DNA of 64,000 nucleotides, from positions 1,152,001-1,216,000 of the forward strand of contig NC_022041.1 in the NCBI RefSeq assembly GCF_000444995.1, written 5' to 3'. The notes under the pieces are model-generated. The model saw nothing but the letters and a program-made list of their open reading frames with translations, did not search any database and was not told the DNA's origin. Shown here one piece after another: positions 36,834 through 47,212 of this stretch. Within the stretch, counting starts at the first letter, position 1. Each line of letters starts with the position of its first letter. The position numbers and the translations under genes were made by a program. Origin of the DNA: Paracoccus aminophilus JCM 7686 (lineage in GTDB: Bacteria; Pseudomonadota; Alphaproteobacteria; Rhodobacterales; Rhodobacteraceae).

Positions 36834-37675
36834 TTCGCCTCCCGGTAGCGCGAGGCCCAACGCTGCAAGAGGTTCGAGACCACCAGCAGGATGAGCGCGA
36901 AGATCAAGAGGACCAGCGCAATCGCCGCCGCGCCCGCGTAATCATATTCCTCAAGCCGGATGAAGGCGAGGAGCGAGGCAATCTCGGTTTCCATCGGCTT
37001 GTTGCCCGCGATGAAGACGACCGCGCCGAACTCGCCCAGACTGCGGGCAAAGGCGATGGTTGCGCCGGCAAGAAAGGCGGGCAGGATCGCGGGGAAGACG
37101 ACGCGGGCGAAGATCACCCAAGGCCGCGCGCCAAGCGTCATCGCGGCTTGTTCCAGCGTTGGGTCAAGGTCTTCGAGCACCGGCTGGACCGTGCGCACGA
37201 CAAAGGGGATCGAGGTGAAGGTCATCGCCAGAATGATGCCCCAGATCGTATAGACGACCTGAATGCCCATGCTGTCGAGAAACTGCCCGAACCAGCCATT
37301 GGCCGAGAAAAGCGCGGTCAGCGACAGACCCGCCACGGCGGTCGGCAATGCGAAGGGAATATCCATCAGCGCATCAAGCAGGCGCTTGCCGGGAAATTCA
37401 TAGCGCACCAGCACCCAGGCCATCAGCAGCCCATAGACCGCGTTGAAGACCGTGGCCACTGCCGCCGCCGTCACCGTGACCTTCAGCGCGGCCAAAGTGC
37501 GCGGCGAGGTGACGATGCGCAAAAACCGCTCGGGCCCGATCTCGGCCCCTTTCAGCACCAACGCCAACACCGGGATCAGGATGATGATCGTCAGATACAG
37601 AATCGTCGTGCCGAGGCTGAGTGTCAGCCCCGGCAAAACGCGTTTCGAGCGGATAGGAGCCGCCGTGTCGCTCAT
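36830..37675 (-). CDS. cysT: Sulfate/thiosulfate ABC transporter permease CysT
   Basis: A 281-residue permease partner of CysW with the IPFALPTAVAGLSLTALF segment and the EAA loop LEQAAMTLGARPWVIFARV. Overlaps both neighbours by four bases. Confidence 0.95.
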   Translation of the reverse strand: MSDTAAPIRSKRVLPGLTLSLGTTILYLTIIILIPVLALVLKGAEIGPERFLRIVTSPRTLAALKVTVTAAAVATVFNAVYGLLMAWVLVRYEFPGKRLLDALMDIPFALPTAVAGLSLTALFSANGWFGQFLDSMGIQVVYTIWGIILAMTFTSIPFVVRTVQPVLEDLDPTLEQAAMTLGARPWVIFARVVFPAILPAFLAGATIAFARSLGEFGAVVFIAGNKPMETEIASLLAFIRLEEYDYAGAAAIALVLLIFALILLVVSNLLQRWASRYREAK

Positions 37676-38670
37676 TGGTTGACGAAGACCTGATCGAGGA
37701 TGCCGCCTTCGGCGAGATGCTCTTTCTTGATCTTGTCCCAGCCGCCGAAGACTTCGTCGACGGTCACAAGCTTGACCTCGGGGGTGGTGGCCGCATGTTT
37801 CGCCGCAACATCCTTGTCGGTGACGCGGTAGAAGTTATTGGCCAGCACTTCCTGGGCTTCCGGCGTGTAAAGCCAGTTCAGATAATCGGTCGAAACCTCG
37901 GTCGAGCCGTTCTTGTCGGCATTGGCTTTCACCAGCGCGACCGGGAAAGCCGCGAAGAGCGAGACCGAGGGCGTCACACGCTCGAAGCCCTGCACTTCAT
38001 ATTCCTTGGCGATGCCGCCGGTTTCGGCCTCGAAGGTCACCAGAACGTCGCCGATATTGCGCTCGGCAAAGGTCTGGGTCGCGGCACGCCCGCCGGTGTC
38101 AAAGACCGGAACTTGGGCCAGAATTTTCTTCACCAGCTCTTGTGCCTTGGCCTGATCGCCGCCGTTCTTGTCGAGCCCGTAAGCATAGGCCGCGAGATAG
38201 GTATAGCGCGCATTGCCCGAGGTTTTCGGGTTCGGGAAGACCGGCTGGACATCGTCACGCGCCAGATCGTCCCAATCCTTGATGTTCTTGGGGTTGCCCT
38301 TGCGCACGAGGAACGAGGGCAGCGAGTAATAGGGCGAGGCGCCGTTCGGGAAGGCCTCGCGCCAGTTCTTCTCGACCAGCCCACCGTCAGCGAGCACGTC
38401 GATGTCGGTTTCCTGGTTGAAGGTCACGACATCGGCGTTCAGCCCTTCAAGGATTGCGCGCGCCTGTTTCGACGAGCCGCCGTGGCTTTGGTCGATGGTG
38501 ACCTCGCGGCCGGTCTTTTCCTTCCAATGCGAGGCGAAATGCGGGTTGAGCTCTTCGAAAAGCTCGCGCGCCACGTCGTAGCTGACATTGAGGATATGGT
38601 CTTGGGCCGCGACGGGCGAGGCGCCCAGCACAAAGGCGACGGCAGCCGCGCGAAGATAGGGAAAGTTCAT
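37672..38670 (-). CDS. sbp: Sulfate-binding periplasmic protein
   Basis: A 332-residue periplasmic binding protein with a signal peptide (residues 1-22, ending SPVAAQ) and the Sbp/CysP signatures NVSYDVARELFEELN, DQSHGGSSKQARAI and NPKTSGNARYTYLAA. It is second in the cysA-sbp-cysT-cysW operon. Confidence 0.95.
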   Translation of the reverse strand: MNFPYLRAAAVAFVLGASPVAAQDHILNVSYDVARELFEELNPHFASHWKEKTGREVTIDQSHGGSSKQARAILEGLNADVVTFNQETDIDVLADGGLVEKNWREAFPNGASPYYSLPSFLVRKGNPKNIKDWDDLARDDVQPVFPNPKTSGNARYTYLAAYAYGLDKNGGDQAKAQELVKKILAQVPVFDTGGRAATQTFAERNIGDVLVTFEAETGGIAKEYEVQGFERVTPSVSLFAAFPVALVKANADKNGSTEVSTDYLNWLYTPEAQEVLANNFYRVTDKDVAAKHAATTPEVKLVTVDEVFGGWDKIKKEHLAEGGILDQVFVNQ

Positions 38671-39779
38671 CTGTTGCTCTCCTTGAGAAGACGGGTAGCC
38701 GGGATCGAGCTTTGGGCCAAGGCCTCGGGATCGCGCGAGCCGGGGAAGATGGCGCCGGCCTCGGGGCGCAGATGCACCGAGACGCCGGGTTGCAGCGCGC
38801 GCGCCTCGGGCGCACGGCGGGGAAGGGCGGTTTCAATCAGCACGCCGTCGCGGCCGCGAAGTTGCGCGCGCAAAGTGGCGCCGGTGCTGGTGGTCGAGGC
38901 GACGAGCCAAGCGCCCTCGGCATCCACGATGGGGGTGATGTCCTCGGGGCGCAGGAAAAGCCGCGCGGGACCATCGGCCAAGGCGCGACGTTCCAGCCGC
39001 GAGGCATCAAGGCCCGGTGCTTCCGCGCGGCCCGCGCGCAGATGGACCGGCAGCTCGACGGTTGCGCCCATGAAGCGGGCGACGAAGGGTGAGGCCGGGT
39101 GGTCGTGGATCTGGTCGGCATTGCCGATCTGCTCGATCTGGCCCTCGCCCATGACGACGACGCGGTCGGCAAGTTCAAAGGCCTCTTCCTGATCATGGGT
39201 CACGAAGATCGAGGTCGAGCCGGTCGCATCATGGACCGAGCGCAGCCAGTTGCGCAGATCGCGCCGGATCGCGGCATCAAGCGCGCCGAAGGGCTCGTCG
39301 AGCAGCAGGACCGTCGGCTCGATGGCGAGCGCGCGGCCCAAGGCAACGCGCTGGCGCTGACCGCCCGAAAGCTGCGTCGGGTAGCGGTCGCCAAGATGGG
39401 CGATTTGCAGGAATTCGAGGAGTTCCGAGACTTTCGCGGCAATGATCGCCTTGCCCGGACGCTCGGCGCGCGGGCGCACGCTGAGGCCGAAGGCGATATT
39501 GTCGCGCACGGTCATATGCGGAAAGAGCGCGTAATGCTGGAAGACAAAGCCGATGCGGCGGTCTTGCGCGGCAAGGTTCAGCCAGTTCTGGCCATCGACG
39601 TTCAGCGCGCCCGAATCCGGCCATTCGAGACCGGCGATGATCTTGAGAAGCGTCGTCTTGCCCGAGCCCGATGGCCCCAGAAGCGCCACGAGTTCGCCCT
39701 TTTCGATGGAAAGGTCGATGCCGCGCAGAACCTCGGTCTGTCCGAAGCGTTTGCGCATTCCGGCAATCGTGATCGTCAT
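38667..39779 (-). CDS. cysA: Sulfate/thiosulfate ABC transporter ATPase CysA
   Basis: A 370-residue ATPase. Walker A GPSGSGKTT near residue 35, signature LSGGQRQRVALGRALA and Walker B VLLLDEPFGALD, then a C-terminal TOBE-like regulatory domain. First gene of the operon, which suggests the promoter is in the 366-base gap upstream. Confidence 0.95.
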   Translation of the reverse strand: MTITIAGMRKRFGQTEVLRGIDLSIEKGELVALLGPSGSGKTTLLKIIAGLEWPDSGALNVDGQNWLNLAAQDRRIGFVFQHYALFPHMTVRDNIAFGLSVRPRAERPGKAIIAAKVSELLEFLQIAHLGDRYPTQLSGGQRQRVALGRALAIEPTVLLLDEPFGALDAAIRRDLRNWLRSVHDATGSTSIFVTHDQEEAFELADRVVVMGEGQIEQIGNADQIHDHPASPFVARFMGATVELPVHLRAGRAEAPGLDASRLERRALADGPARLFLRPEDITPIVDAEGAWLVASTTSTGATLRAQLRGRDGVLIETALPRRAPEARALQPGVSVHLRPEAGAIFPGSRDPEALAQSSIPATRLLKESNR

Positions 39780-40145
39780 TCTGGCGCGTTCCTTGTTGTT
39801 TCACGCCAAATCTTAAGATCACATTTTCGCGCGAACAAGGAACCAGACGCCGGGATAGCGGCGCTTGAAGGGAAGAAAATTCCGAATCCTGTCCGAAAAT
39901 TGCCGGTTGTCGGGTGAAATTTTCCGATGATGAAAACCTCGTCCGCGATTGCCTTTGGCTATCGCGACGGTGTTCTTTTCTTTAAACCCGCCTCGTTTAG
40001 TCGGGATTTAACCCGAAACCCGGCGCTCGCGCCGCCCTAGAGGCTCCATGTCGCATTTTGCGATTCGCCGCGCTCGACCACCCGACTGGACAGCAGGCGT
40101 CAGATGGCGCGGCGAACGCGGGGCAAAGTCGCAGGTTCTGGCCGC
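39780..40145. other. Intergenic stretch upstream of cysA
   Basis: About 365 bases, AT-rich between 39,790 and 39,990, with no convincing gene. It must contain the cysA promoter and the end of the CDGSH gene. I did not see a clear hairpin terminator or a CysB-type site I could support. Confidence 0.55.
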
Positions 40146-40907
40146 TCAGAGCCCGTCCTTGAAGCCGATCGAGGCATGGGTTCCGTCGCAAAACGGCTTG
40201 TTCTGGGACTGACCGCAGCGGCAAAGCGCGACGCGGTTGCGCCGCTCGTAGACGAAGCCGTCCCCGGCCTCGACCGTGATCCCGCCCTGAACCCAAAGCG
40301 GACCGGAAACGCCCTCTGCCGGGTCCTCGATCACACTGATTTCGGGGTCGTGATGGGTCTCGATGGGCTTGCCGGTGCGGTTGTCCCAAGCGACCAGCCG
40401 CCCGCCGGGGCAGGCGTTGGCTTGTGCCACGAATTGCTGGGCGCGGCTCGGGTCATCGGTCGCGGGCGGCTGGCTCCAGATCTGGCCATGCGGATCGCAG
40501 AAGCGGGCAAAGGCGCAGAGGGTTTCATCATCCGAGAGCGACATCGCCGAGCCCGGATAAAGCTGGGCGCGAGTGATGTATTCGGCGCGGTCGGCGGTCT
40601 CGCTGCCATCAAAGCCAAGGCGGGTATGGCTGCCGTCGCAGAAAGGCTTGGTCGCCGAATGGCCGCAGCGACAAAGCGCATAGGTCGCGGGCGCCTCGAT
40701 CGGGCCGTCCTCAAGCCAGGCGACGGATTCGCGCTTGGCATTGGTGCCGATGGTCTTCTTGCTCAGCGGGACGCTGCCGCTGACCAGATAGGGGCCGTCC
40801 TTGCTGACGCGGATGCGGGGTGGTTTTGCCGGTCGCGCATCCGTTGCGGGGCGCTCGGAACCTGCGGGGCTGGGCGCTTCGGAATGGGATTGGCTCGAAT
40901 TGGACAT
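40146..40907 (-). CDS. Protein with two CDGSH iron-sulfur domains
   Basis: A 253-residue protein with two CDGSH (mitoNEET-type) [2Fe-2S] motifs, CRCGHSATKPFCDGSH near residue 79 and CRCGQSQNKPFCDGTH near the C-terminus, and a middle DUF1271-like region. The start MSNSSQSHSE is followed by a low-complexity Ser/Pro/Ala segment. Role probably redox or iron-sulfur related; not known in detail. Confidence 0.9.
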   Translation of the reverse strand: MSNSSQSHSEAPSPAGSERPATDARPAKPPRIRVSKDGPYLVSGSVPLSKKTIGTNAKRESVAWLEDGPIEAPATYALCRCGHSATKPFCDGSHTRLGFDGSETADRAEYITRAQLYPGSAMSLSDDETLCAFARFCDPHGQIWSQPPATDDPSRAQQFVAQANACPGGRLVAWDNRTGKPIETHHDPEISVIEDPAEGVSGPLWVQGGITVEAGDGFVYERRNRVALCRCGQSQNKPFCDGTHASIGFKDGL

Positions 40908-41109
40908 GGTGGCCTCCTCGTGGCTGGCATGACGCTGGCTGGACGTGGCTCTAGAACATTGTGACGCTAGGAAGATGTGGCGCAGGCAAAACGTGGCACT
41001 TTCGAAAAGGGTTCCGAGATTGGCCAAGGTGCTTGCATCGCGCGGCCGGGCTGCCAACCTAAGAAAGAGGCCGGGGCAGGTGACGAACGGGCCAAGCGAA
41101 GGAGACGCG

Positions 41110-42144
41110 ATGATCCCCCAGACGGCACAGATCCTCGGCAAACTCGCCCTGTCCGAGCCGGAAACGGCTGAGGTCGCGCCGATCGCGGCAACCGAGGGGC
41201 AGGCGCTGACGGTGGCCGACGGTCAGGTGGCTGACTGTCAGGTGGGCGCCTGTCTGGCGCCGCTTGCGCAAAGCCCGGGCGTGCTCGCAATTGTCACCGC
41301 CGTCGAGGGGCCGTCCTACCGTCCTTTGGGCGCGGTCATGTCCTTTGTCGGCGAGCATCGCTTTGGCGCGCTGTCTTCGGGCTGCATCGAAGCCGATCTC
41401 GCACGCCATGCTGAAACCGCGTTGCAGCGCGCCGAGCCCCGGCTTTTGCGCTATGGGGCGGGCTCGCCGTTTTTCGACATCCGTCTGCCCTGCGGTGGCG
41501 GGCTTGAGATCCTCCTGGTGCCGTGCCCGGACCCCGAGGTGCTGGCGAAGGCCTTGGCCGCGCATCAGGCGCGTTTGCCCTTCGCGCTGCTGTTCGACCT
41601 TACGGAGGGGCTCATCGGCGTCGAGACCGGCTCGGATTGCACGGGCGAGACCGGCGCACTGGCCGGGAACGGCTGGCGCTTTCGCGTCCTCGTGCGACCC
41701 GAGCCGCGCTTTCTCGTCTTCGGCAAAGGGCCCGAGGCGATGATCTTTGCCGGGTTGGCGCGGGCCGCGCGCTTTCCGGTCGAGCTTTTATCCCATGACC
41801 CCGAGACCTTGGCCGAGGCGCGCCGCGCGGGGATCGACGTGCGGGCGATCGGCACCGCGCTGCCGGAGCTCGCGATTGATCGCTGGACGGCGGCGCTGCT
41901 TTTCTATCACGACCATGACCGTGAGCCTCCGCTTCTGCGCGATCTGCTGACGACGCCCGCCTTCTATATCGGGGCGCAGGGCAGCCAACTCGCGCGGGCG
42001 GGGCGGGACGCGGAACTGCGCGCTTTGGGGGTGAGCGAGCCCGCGATGGCGCGGCTGCGCGGCCCGATCGGCCTGATCCCCAGCACGCGCGATCCGCGGC
42101 TGCTGGCGATCTCGGTTCTGGCCGAGGTGCTCAGTCTTGTCTGA
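41110..42144 (+). CDS. XdhC-family molybdenum enzyme maturation protein
   Basis: A 344-residue XdhC/CoxI-family protein that helps insert the sulfurated molybdenum cofactor into xanthine dehydrogenase-type enzymes. It has the LSSGCIEADLA and RLPCGGGLEILL motifs and a C-terminal Rossmann-like segment. The start follows AAGGAGACGCG. It heads a likely operon with mocA and the molybdenum hydroxylase genes. Confidence 0.9.
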   Translation: MIPQTAQILGKLALSEPETAEVAPIAATEGQALTVADGQVADCQVGACLAPLAQSPGVLAIVTAVEGPSYRPLGAVMSFVGEHRFGALSSGCIEADLARHAETALQRAEPRLLRYGAGSPFFDIRLPCGGGLEILLVPCPDPEVLAKALAAHQARLPFALLFDLTEGLIGVETGSDCTGETGALAGNGWRFRVLVRPEPRFLVFGKGPEAMIFAGLARAARFPVELLSHDPETLAEARRAGIDVRAIGTALPELAIDRWTAALLFYHDHDREPPLLRDLLTTPAFYIGAQGSQLARAGRDAELRALGVSEPAMARLRGPIGLIPSTRDPRLLAISVLAEVLSLV

Positions 42145-42769
42145 GAGGGCCGCCTTGCCTTCGGGGCCGCCCGAGACGCTGGGGGTTTTGCTGGCGGCCG
42201 GGGCCTCGCGCCGCTTTGGCGCGGCGGATAAGCTTTTGGCCAATTGGCAGGGGATGGCTTTGGTCCGGGTCTCGGCGCAAATTTTGGCGTGCGCGGGCTG
42301 TGACCGGTTGGCGGCGGTTGTGTCCCGCCCCGAGGTAGGGGCGGCCTTGCCCGACGGATTTTCCACGGTCTCGATTGCGCCGGGGCAAGAGATGGCGGCC
42401 TCGTTTCACGCAGCGCTGGATCTGGCCGCCCAGATCGGGGCGAAACGGCTGCTGATCGCTTTGGGCGACATGCCCCGGATCTCGCCTTTGCGGTTGCGCG
42501 CTTTGCTGTCGCTGCCCGGGCGCGGGGCGGTGCTGTGCGCGGATGGCCGCCGGATGCCACCGGTGCTGTTGCAGGCCAAGGATTTCGCGCAAGCCCGGGC
42601 GCTCGCCACGGGGGATCACGGCGCGCGCGCGCTTCTGGCGCGCTTCACCCCGTCCGAGCTGATCGCGCTCCCTGAGGGTGAGGCCCTCGATATCGATCTG
42701 GCGACCGATCTTGCCCTTGCCGACCAGCCTGCGCTTGGGACCGGAACTGATCCGGCCTCGCCGCGTTGA
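42137..42769 (+). CDS. Molybdenum cofactor nucleotidyltransferase (MocA/MobA-like)
   Basis: A 210-residue GTA-fold nucleotidyltransferase with LLAAGASRRFGAADKLLAN at residues 18-36 and LGDMPRISP near 109. The likely product is molybdopterin cytosine dinucleotide, the cofactor form used by xanthine dehydrogenase-type enzymes. It seems to start with TTG, eight bases inside the xdhC-like gene and preceded by GAGG; a later start would remove part of the nucleotide-binding loop. Confidence 0.85.
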   Translation: MSERAALPSGPPETLGVLLAAGASRRFGAADKLLANWQGMALVRVSAQILACAGCDRLAAVVSRPEVGAALPDGFSTVSIAPGQEMAASFHAALDLAAQIGAKRLLIALGDMPRISPLRLRALLSLPGRGAVLCADGRRMPPVLLQAKDFAQARALATGDHGARALLARFTPSELIALPEGEALDIDLATDLALADQPALGTGTDPASPR

Positions 42770-42844
42770 GCTTGCGGAATACGCTTCCCTGACGATCTCC
42801 GCCACATCGCGCCGCACCGGTGCGACCAGCCAGGATAGAAAAGG

Positions 42845-44170
42845 ATGCTGAAACGGACGATCTATGGCCTTCTGGCTTTGGGCGTTGTCGCTGTGATCGG
42901 CTTCGCCATCTATGCTTATCGCCCCGCCTTGCCCGAAATCAGCGCCGAGGCGCGCCCGCAGTTTGACGCGGCCACCATCGAGACCGGCCGCGTTCTGGCG
43001 GCGGCCGGTTATTGCGAGACCTGCCATACCGCGCCGGGGGGCGCGCCTTATGCCGGGAATTACGCGCTCAACACGAATTTCGGCACGATTTATGCCTCGA
43101 ATATCACGCCCGACCCCAAGACCGGGATTGGTTCCTGGTCGCCCGAGGCGTTCCGGCGCGCGATGCAAGAGGGCGTGAGCCGGGACGGCGCGCATCTCTT
43201 TCCGGCCTTTCCCTATGACCATTTCACCAAGATGAGCGATGCCGATATTGATGCGATCTATGGCTATCTCATGGCCAAAGTCGCGCCGGTGTCGCAAGAA
43301 ACCAAACCTGCCACGATCGCCTTTCCGCTGAACCAGCGCGTGCTTCAGGCGGGCTGGCAGCTGCTTTTCGTCGATTTCGGGCGCTACAAGCCGGATCCGT
43401 CGAAATCCGAGGCCTGGAACCGGGGCGCCTATCTGGTCGAGGGCGTCACCCATTGCGGCGCCTGTCACACGCCGCGCAACCAGCTTGGCGCCGAGCGCAA
43501 AAGTGAGGCTTTCGCGGGCGCGCCGATTGATGGCTGGACGGCACCTGCGCTGACACGCGACAATCCCTCGGCGGTGCCGTGGACGGCGGCGGATTTCACC
43601 CAATATCTGCAAACCGGCGCGGGCACTTATCACGGCGTGGCCGCCGGCCCGATGTCGCCGGTGGTTCATGCCGGTGTCGCGCAGCTGCCCAAATCTGACC
43701 TTGAGGCGATCGGCATCTATCTGGGCGATATCGTCGGCGCGCCGCAAAGCGATCCGGCCCAGAATGCGGTGGTGGTTTCAAGCCTGGCCGCGAGCCGCCC
43801 TGACCCTTCTTACCGCAAGGATGAGGGCGAGCGGCTTTACGTCGCCGCCTGCGCCGCTTGCCATTACAACTCCGATAAAGTGCTCGCCATGCGGCCACTT
43901 CTGGGCATCAATTCTTCGGTGCGCCTGTCGGACCCGTCGAACCTGATCCGGGTGATGCTGAAAGGGATCAGCGTCAAGGAAGGCTCGGGCGGGGTGGTCA
44001 TGCCCTCTTATGGGCAGGTCTATAGCGATGCCCAGATTGCGGCGATTGCCAATTATCTGCGCAAGGATCTCGCGGGGCTCGAGCCTTGGCCGGATCTTGC
44101 CTTGAGCGTGGCTCAGATCCGGGGCGGCGAGACGGCTCCGGTCGCAACTGCGCGGGCGAGCACGCCCTAA
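42845..44170 (+). CDS. Tri-haem cytochrome c subunit of a molybdenum dehydrogenase
   Basis: A 441-residue protein with an N-terminal membrane anchor (residues 5-25) and three haem c motifs: CETCH at 57-61, CGACH at 204-208 and CAACH at 336-340. Such cytochromes accept electrons from periplasm-facing aldehyde or N-heterocycle hydroxylases of the IorAB type and pass them to the respiratory chain. It is followed by the iron-sulfur and molybdopterin subunits. Confidence 0.92.
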   Translation: MLKRTIYGLLALGVVAVIGFAIYAYRPALPEISAEARPQFDAATIETGRVLAAAGYCETCHTAPGGAPYAGNYALNTNFGTIYASNITPDPKTGIGSWSPEAFRRAMQEGVSRDGAHLFPAFPYDHFTKMSDADIDAIYGYLMAKVAPVSQETKPATIAFPLNQRVLQAGWQLLFVDFGRYKPDPSKSEAWNRGAYLVEGVTHCGACHTPRNQLGAERKSEAFAGAPIDGWTAPALTRDNPSAVPWTAADFTQYLQTGAGTYHGVAAGPMSPVVHAGVAQLPKSDLEAIGIYLGDIVGAPQSDPAQNAVVVSSLAASRPDPSYRKDEGERLYVAACAACHYNSDKVLAMRPLLGINSSVRLSDPSNLIRVMLKGISVKEGSGGVVMPSYGQVYSDAQIAAIANYLRKDLAGLEPWPDLALSVAQIRGGETAPVATARASTP

Positions 44171-44232
44171 GACGGACTGCCTCGGCGCGTGCGTGTCACG
44201 CGCCTGAGGGCAAAGACCAAGGAGGCTGAAAG

Positions 44233-44706
44233 ATGATCGAATTCACCGTCAATGGCCAGAAGGTCAGCACCGATGCCGACCCGGATACGCCGCTTTTATG
44301 GGTGATCCGTGACGAGATCGGGCTGACTGGCACGAAATTCGGCTGCGGCATTGGCATGTGCGGGGCCTGCACGGTTCATGTCGGTGGCCGCGCGACCCGC
44401 GCCTGCGTGACCGAGGTCTCTGAGGTTGCGGGGGCCGTGGTCACCACGATCGAGGGGCTTGACCCCAAGGGCGATCATCCGGTCCAGCAGGCATGGCGAC
44501 ATTTGCGAGTGCCGCAATGCGGTTACTGCCAGTCGGGGCAAATCATGCAGGCTGCGGCGCTTTTGAAAGACATGCCCCATCCGAGCGATGACGATATCGA
44601 CGCGGTGATGACCGGTAATCTCTGCCGCTGCATGACTTATAACCGCATCCGGGCCGCCGTGCGCGAGGCCGCAGGCGCGATGCGGGGGGAGACGGCAAAT
44701 GGCTAA
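44233..44706 (+). CDS. 2Fe-2S subunit of a xanthine dehydrogenase-family hydroxylase (IorA-like)
   Basis: A 157-residue protein with two [2Fe-2S] clusters: the plant-ferredoxin motif [14 protein letters not shown] near residue 36 and the C-terminal GYCQSGQ ... [11 protein letters not shown] motif. It overlaps the molybdopterin subunit by eight bases. No FAD subunit is encoded, consistent with cytochrome c as acceptor. Confidence 0.93.
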   Translation: MIEFTVNGQKVSTDADPDTPLLWVIRDEIGLTGTKFGCGIGMCGACTVHVGGRATRACVTEVSEVAGAVVTTIEGLDPKGDHPVQQAWRHLRVPQCGYCQSGQIMQAAALLKDMPHPSDDDIDAVMTGNLCRCMTYNRIRAAVREAAGAMRGETANG

Positions 44707-47050
44707 CGACATTTTCTTTCCGGGACGCAGCTTACCGGGACGCCGGGGCCTTGATCGTCAGGCGGGGCCTGCGCTCAGCCGACGCGGCTTTCTGGTCACC
44801 ATGTGCGCGGCGGGCGCGGTTTTCGGCTTCCCACGCGAGCTTTTGGCCGCAATCAATCCGGCCGTCCCCGGCGGCGCGCCGCTTGAGGCGGTGGGCGCGC
44901 GCTATGAGCCGTCGATCTGGTATTGGATCGACGGCAAGGGGCAGGTGAACGTCAATATCGCCCATACCGAGATGGGTCAGCATATCGGCACGGCGCTCGC
45001 CCGGGTGCTCGCCGATGAGTTGGGCGCGGATTGGGCGAATGTGCAGATCGAGCATGTCGATTCCGATCCGAAATGGGGGCTGATGATCACCGGCGGCAGC
45101 ACCTCGGTGCCGGGGGGCTGGCCGGTTTATCGTCAGGCGGGTGCTGCGGGTCGGGTGGCTCTGACCGAGAAAGCCGCCGCGCTTTGGGGCATCGATGCCG
45201 CCGGGATCAGCATCGAGGGCGGTATCCTGCGCGCGGGCGACAAGTCGATCAGCATGGGCGAGCTCGTCCAGCAAGGCCTCAGCCGCAGCTTCACCGAGGA
45301 TGAGCTGAAGGCGCTGCCGCTGAAACCGAACTCGGCCTTCACCCTGATCGGGCGCGATGTGACGGCGCTTGATATTCCGCTGAAGACGACGGGGCAGGCG
45401 CTTTACGGCATCGATGCCAAGGTCGCGGGCATGGTCCATGCCGTGCCGATCCTGCCGCCGACGCGCTATGACAGCGTCATCACTGCAATCGACGATACGG
45501 CGGCCAAGGCGGTCCGGGGCTATCAGCAGGTTCTGAAGCTCGACGATCCCTCCGGCAATGTGCCGGGCTGGGCCATGGTGATCGCGGACAGCCATTGGGC
45601 CGCGCAAAAGGCGGCGCGCGAGATCAAGGTCACCTATAACGCTGCGCCTTCGGCCAAGGTCACCGAGGCCGATCTGATCGCCGAGATGCGCAAGGCGATT
45701 GCCGATCCTGCGCAGGGCACGCTTCTCGATACCGGGCCCCATGATGTCGATCCGGCTTTTTCTGCCGCTGCCGAGACCATCGAGGCCGAATATACCACCG
45801 CGACCGTCCTGCATTTCCAGCTTGAGCCGCTGAATGCGCTGGCCTTCCAGAATGCCTCTGGCATCTGGGAGATCCATTGCGGCAACCAGTTCCAGACCCA
45901 AGCGGTGATCTGGCTGCAAAAGGCGCTGGGCGTCGGCGATGGCAAGGTCGTGATCCATCCCTATCTCGTCGGCGGTGGCTTCGGGCGTCGGTTGAACAGC
46001 GATTACACCGTGCCGGTGGCACTCGCCTCGAAGGCGCTGGGCGGCAAGCCGGTGAAGATGGTGATGCCGCGCGAAGAGGATGTGCATTTCGACTCGGTCC
46101 GCTCGCCGACGGTGCAGAAGCTGCGCATGGCCTTTGACAGCGCGAAGAGCGTGACCGCGATGGATACGGCCATCGCTGCCGGGTGGCCCTCGGCGGTGCT
46201 GGTACCGGGCGGTGGGCTGAACAAGGGGCTCGAGGGCGGCGAATATGACGGCTCGGCCACCGATGGCGCGGATCACTGGTATGAGGTCGGCCAGCAAAGG
46301 CTGCGCGCGATCAAGGACGAGCTTGCCGAAAAGACCCTGCGCGTCGGCTGGCTGCGCTCGGTCGGGCCGGGCTTTACGATCTGGGCGGTCGAGAGCTTTC
46401 TCGACGAGGCGGCCAAGAAGATCGGCAAGGACCCCGTGGCCTTCCGGCTGGAGCAGCTGAAAGCCGAGGGCCGCAATGCTGGCACTGCGCCGATGTCGGT
46501 CGGAGGCGCGGCGCGTCAAGCCCATGTGCTGTCGCGCGTGGCCGAGATCTCGGGCTATGGCAAAGCGGCGCTGCCTGCTGATACGGCGATCGGCATCGCG
46601 ACCTCCTTCGGGCAGTCGCGCGACCTGCCGACCTGGGTCGGGGGCGCGGTTCAGGCTCATGTCGACCGCCAGAGCGGACAGGTTCAGGTCCAGAAAATCT
46701 GGCTCGTGGTCGATTGCGGCACAGTGATCGACCCCGATGGCGCCCATGCTCAGATCGAGGGCGGCGCGCTTTGGGGCCTGTCGATGGCGATGTTTGAGGG
46801 CACTGAGATCGAAAGCGGCGCGCCGCGCGACCGCAATCTCGACAGCTACACCCCTCTGCGCATGGTCGATACCCCGCCCGAGATCGTGGTGGAGCTGGTC
46901 GAAAGCACCGAAGCGCCGGTCGGTCTGGGTGAGCCTGGCGTCACCTTGATTGCGCCTGCGCTTGCCAATGCGATCGCGAGCGCGGTCGGTGTCCGGCTGC
47001 GTCATCTGCCGATCACGCCCGAAGCGGTGAAGGCGGCTTTATCCGCCTGA
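44699..47050 (+). CDS. Molybdopterin-binding subunit (IorB-like), Tat-exported
   Basis: A 783-residue catalytic subunit. The N-terminus carries a twin-arginine signal ([18 protein letters not shown], about residues 24-42), so the complex is exported folded. Typical segments are [28 protein letters not shown] and the active-site glutamate motif [13 protein letters not shown] near the C-terminus. The substrate is probably an aldehyde or N-heterocycle; the exact one cannot be told. Confidence 0.93.
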   Translation: MANDIFFPGRSLPGRRGLDRQAGPALSRRGFLVTMCAAGAVFGFPRELLAAINPAVPGGAPLEAVGARYEPSIWYWIDGKGQVNVNIAHTEMGQHIGTALARVLADELGADWANVQIEHVDSDPKWGLMITGGSTSVPGGWPVYRQAGAAGRVALTEKAAALWGIDAAGISIEGGILRAGDKSISMGELVQQGLSRSFTEDELKALPLKPNSAFTLIGRDVTALDIPLKTTGQALYGIDAKVAGMVHAVPILPPTRYDSVITAIDDTAAKAVRGYQQVLKLDDPSGNVPGWAMVIADSHWAAQKAAREIKVTYNAAPSAKVTEADLIAEMRKAIADPAQGTLLDTGPHDVDPAFSAAAETIEAEYTTATVLHFQLEPLNALAFQNASGIWEIHCGNQFQTQAVIWLQKALGVGDGKVVIHPYLVGGGFGRRLNSDYTVPVALASKALGGKPVKMVMPREEDVHFDSVRSPTVQKLRMAFDSAKSVTAMDTAIAAGWPSAVLVPGGGLNKGLEGGEYDGSATDGADHWYEVGQQRLRAIKDELAEKTLRVGWLRSVGPGFTIWAVESFLDEAAKKIGKDPVAFRLEQLKAEGRNAGTAPMSVGGAARQAHVLSRVAEISGYGKAALPADTAIGIATSFGQSRDLPTWVGGAVQAHVDRQSGQVQVQKIWLVVDCGTVIDPDGAHAQIEGGALWGLSMAMFEGTEIESGAPRDRNLDSYTPLRMVDTPPEIVVELVESTEAPVGLGEPGVTLIAPALANAIASAVGVRLRHLPITPEAVKAALSA

Positions 47051-47057
47051 ATTTGCG

Positions 47058-47096
47058 ACCGGGCAGGGGCTTGTTTGGCCAAGCATCCTGCCCGGT
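47058..47096. terminator. Stem-loop after the molybdopterin subunit
   Basis: Ten-base-pair stem ACCGGGCAGG / CCTGCCCGGT with a nested GCTTG/CAAGC stem in the loop, eight bases after the stop. There is no T run, so it may be a terminator-like or mRNA-stabilising element. Confidence 0.5.
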
Positions 47097-47212
47097 ATGG
47101 CACCCAAAGAGCTGTCCGGTCGCGATCCTGTGCACAGAGAAAAGGGAACAAAGGGCGGTATCTCTGGTTGTGCTGATGATGGACGGATTTTTCAGCACAA
47201 GGAATGCTCACC

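Noticed and set aside
42131..43747. 538-codon minus-strand frame opposite mocA and the cytochrome
   Set aside because: Arginine-rich shadow; the plus strand has three haem motifs and a GTA-fold motif.
44732..47005. 757-codon minus-strand open frame opposite the molybdopterin subunit
   Set aside because: Antisense shadow; the plus-strand protein has clear family motifs.
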